DNA from: an uncultured Eubacteriales bacterium | Lineage (GTDB): Bacteria > Bacillota > Clostridia > Oscillospirales > CAG-272 | Direction: 5' to 3' | Length of the DNA stretch: 5,475 bases | Assembly (NCBI GenBank): GCA_934462885.1 | Contig: CAKSJC010000133.1 | Span: forward strand, 1 to 5,475 | In this document: positions 5,475 to 5,475 of the stretch, in pieces | Position numbering within the stretch: position 1 is the first letter of the stretch | How the letters are laid out: each line of letters starts with the position of its first letter | Program-made: the position numbers and the translations under genes | The notes under the pieces: model-generated | Database searches by the model: none | What the model saw: only the letters and a program-made list of their open reading frames with translations | What the model was told of the DNA's origin: nothing

Positions 5475-5475
5475 T

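Overview
The window looks like a stretch of chromosome from a low-to-mid GC Firmicute, most likely a clostridial (Oscillospiraceae-like) gut lineage. This rests on A/T-rich intergenic DNA with near-consensus sigma-A promoters, Shine-Dalgarno sites of the AGGAG/GAGG type, an nrdR gene, and protein variants (the HD protein, the small PQ-loop-like protein) that I associate with Clostridia. The taxonomic placement is inference. There is no sign of mobile elements, CRISPR, rRNA or tRNA.

Layout: the 3' part of queA (queuosine synthesis, + strand) runs in from the left edge. It converges on a minus-strand gene for an HD-domain phosphohydrolase, and a hairpin between them could serve as a two-way terminator. 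The HD gene is divergent from miaA (tRNA isopentenyladenosine synthesis, + strand), with a 53-nt gap holding tightly packed promoter elements. A strong separate promoter then drives a 99-residue membrane protein of the SemiSWEET/PQ-loop type, closed by a terminator. After a 435-nt non-coding stretch comes nrdR, the ATP-cone/zinc-ribbon repressor of ribonucleotide reductase genes. It is followed at 22 nt by a histidine phosphatase in what looks like a two-gene operon, ended by a 16-bp perfect hairpin. Converging from the right edge is a 5'-truncated shikimate kinase gene (aroK, minus strand).

Functionally this is mainly housekeeping: two tRNA-modification enzymes (QueA and MiaA), dNTP control (NrdR), aromatic amino acid synthesis (AroK), plus two putative phosphohydrolases and a small transporter whose substrates cannot be read from sequence. 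No multi-gene defence, biosynthetic or mobile system is visible. The most interesting unexplained signal is the roughly 126-nt nrdR leader, which can fold into a 61-nt multi-part stem ending four bases before the ribosome binding site. A separate inverted repeat lies across the nrdR promoter. Together they suggest cis-regulation of the repressor gene that I cannot match to a known riboswitch class.
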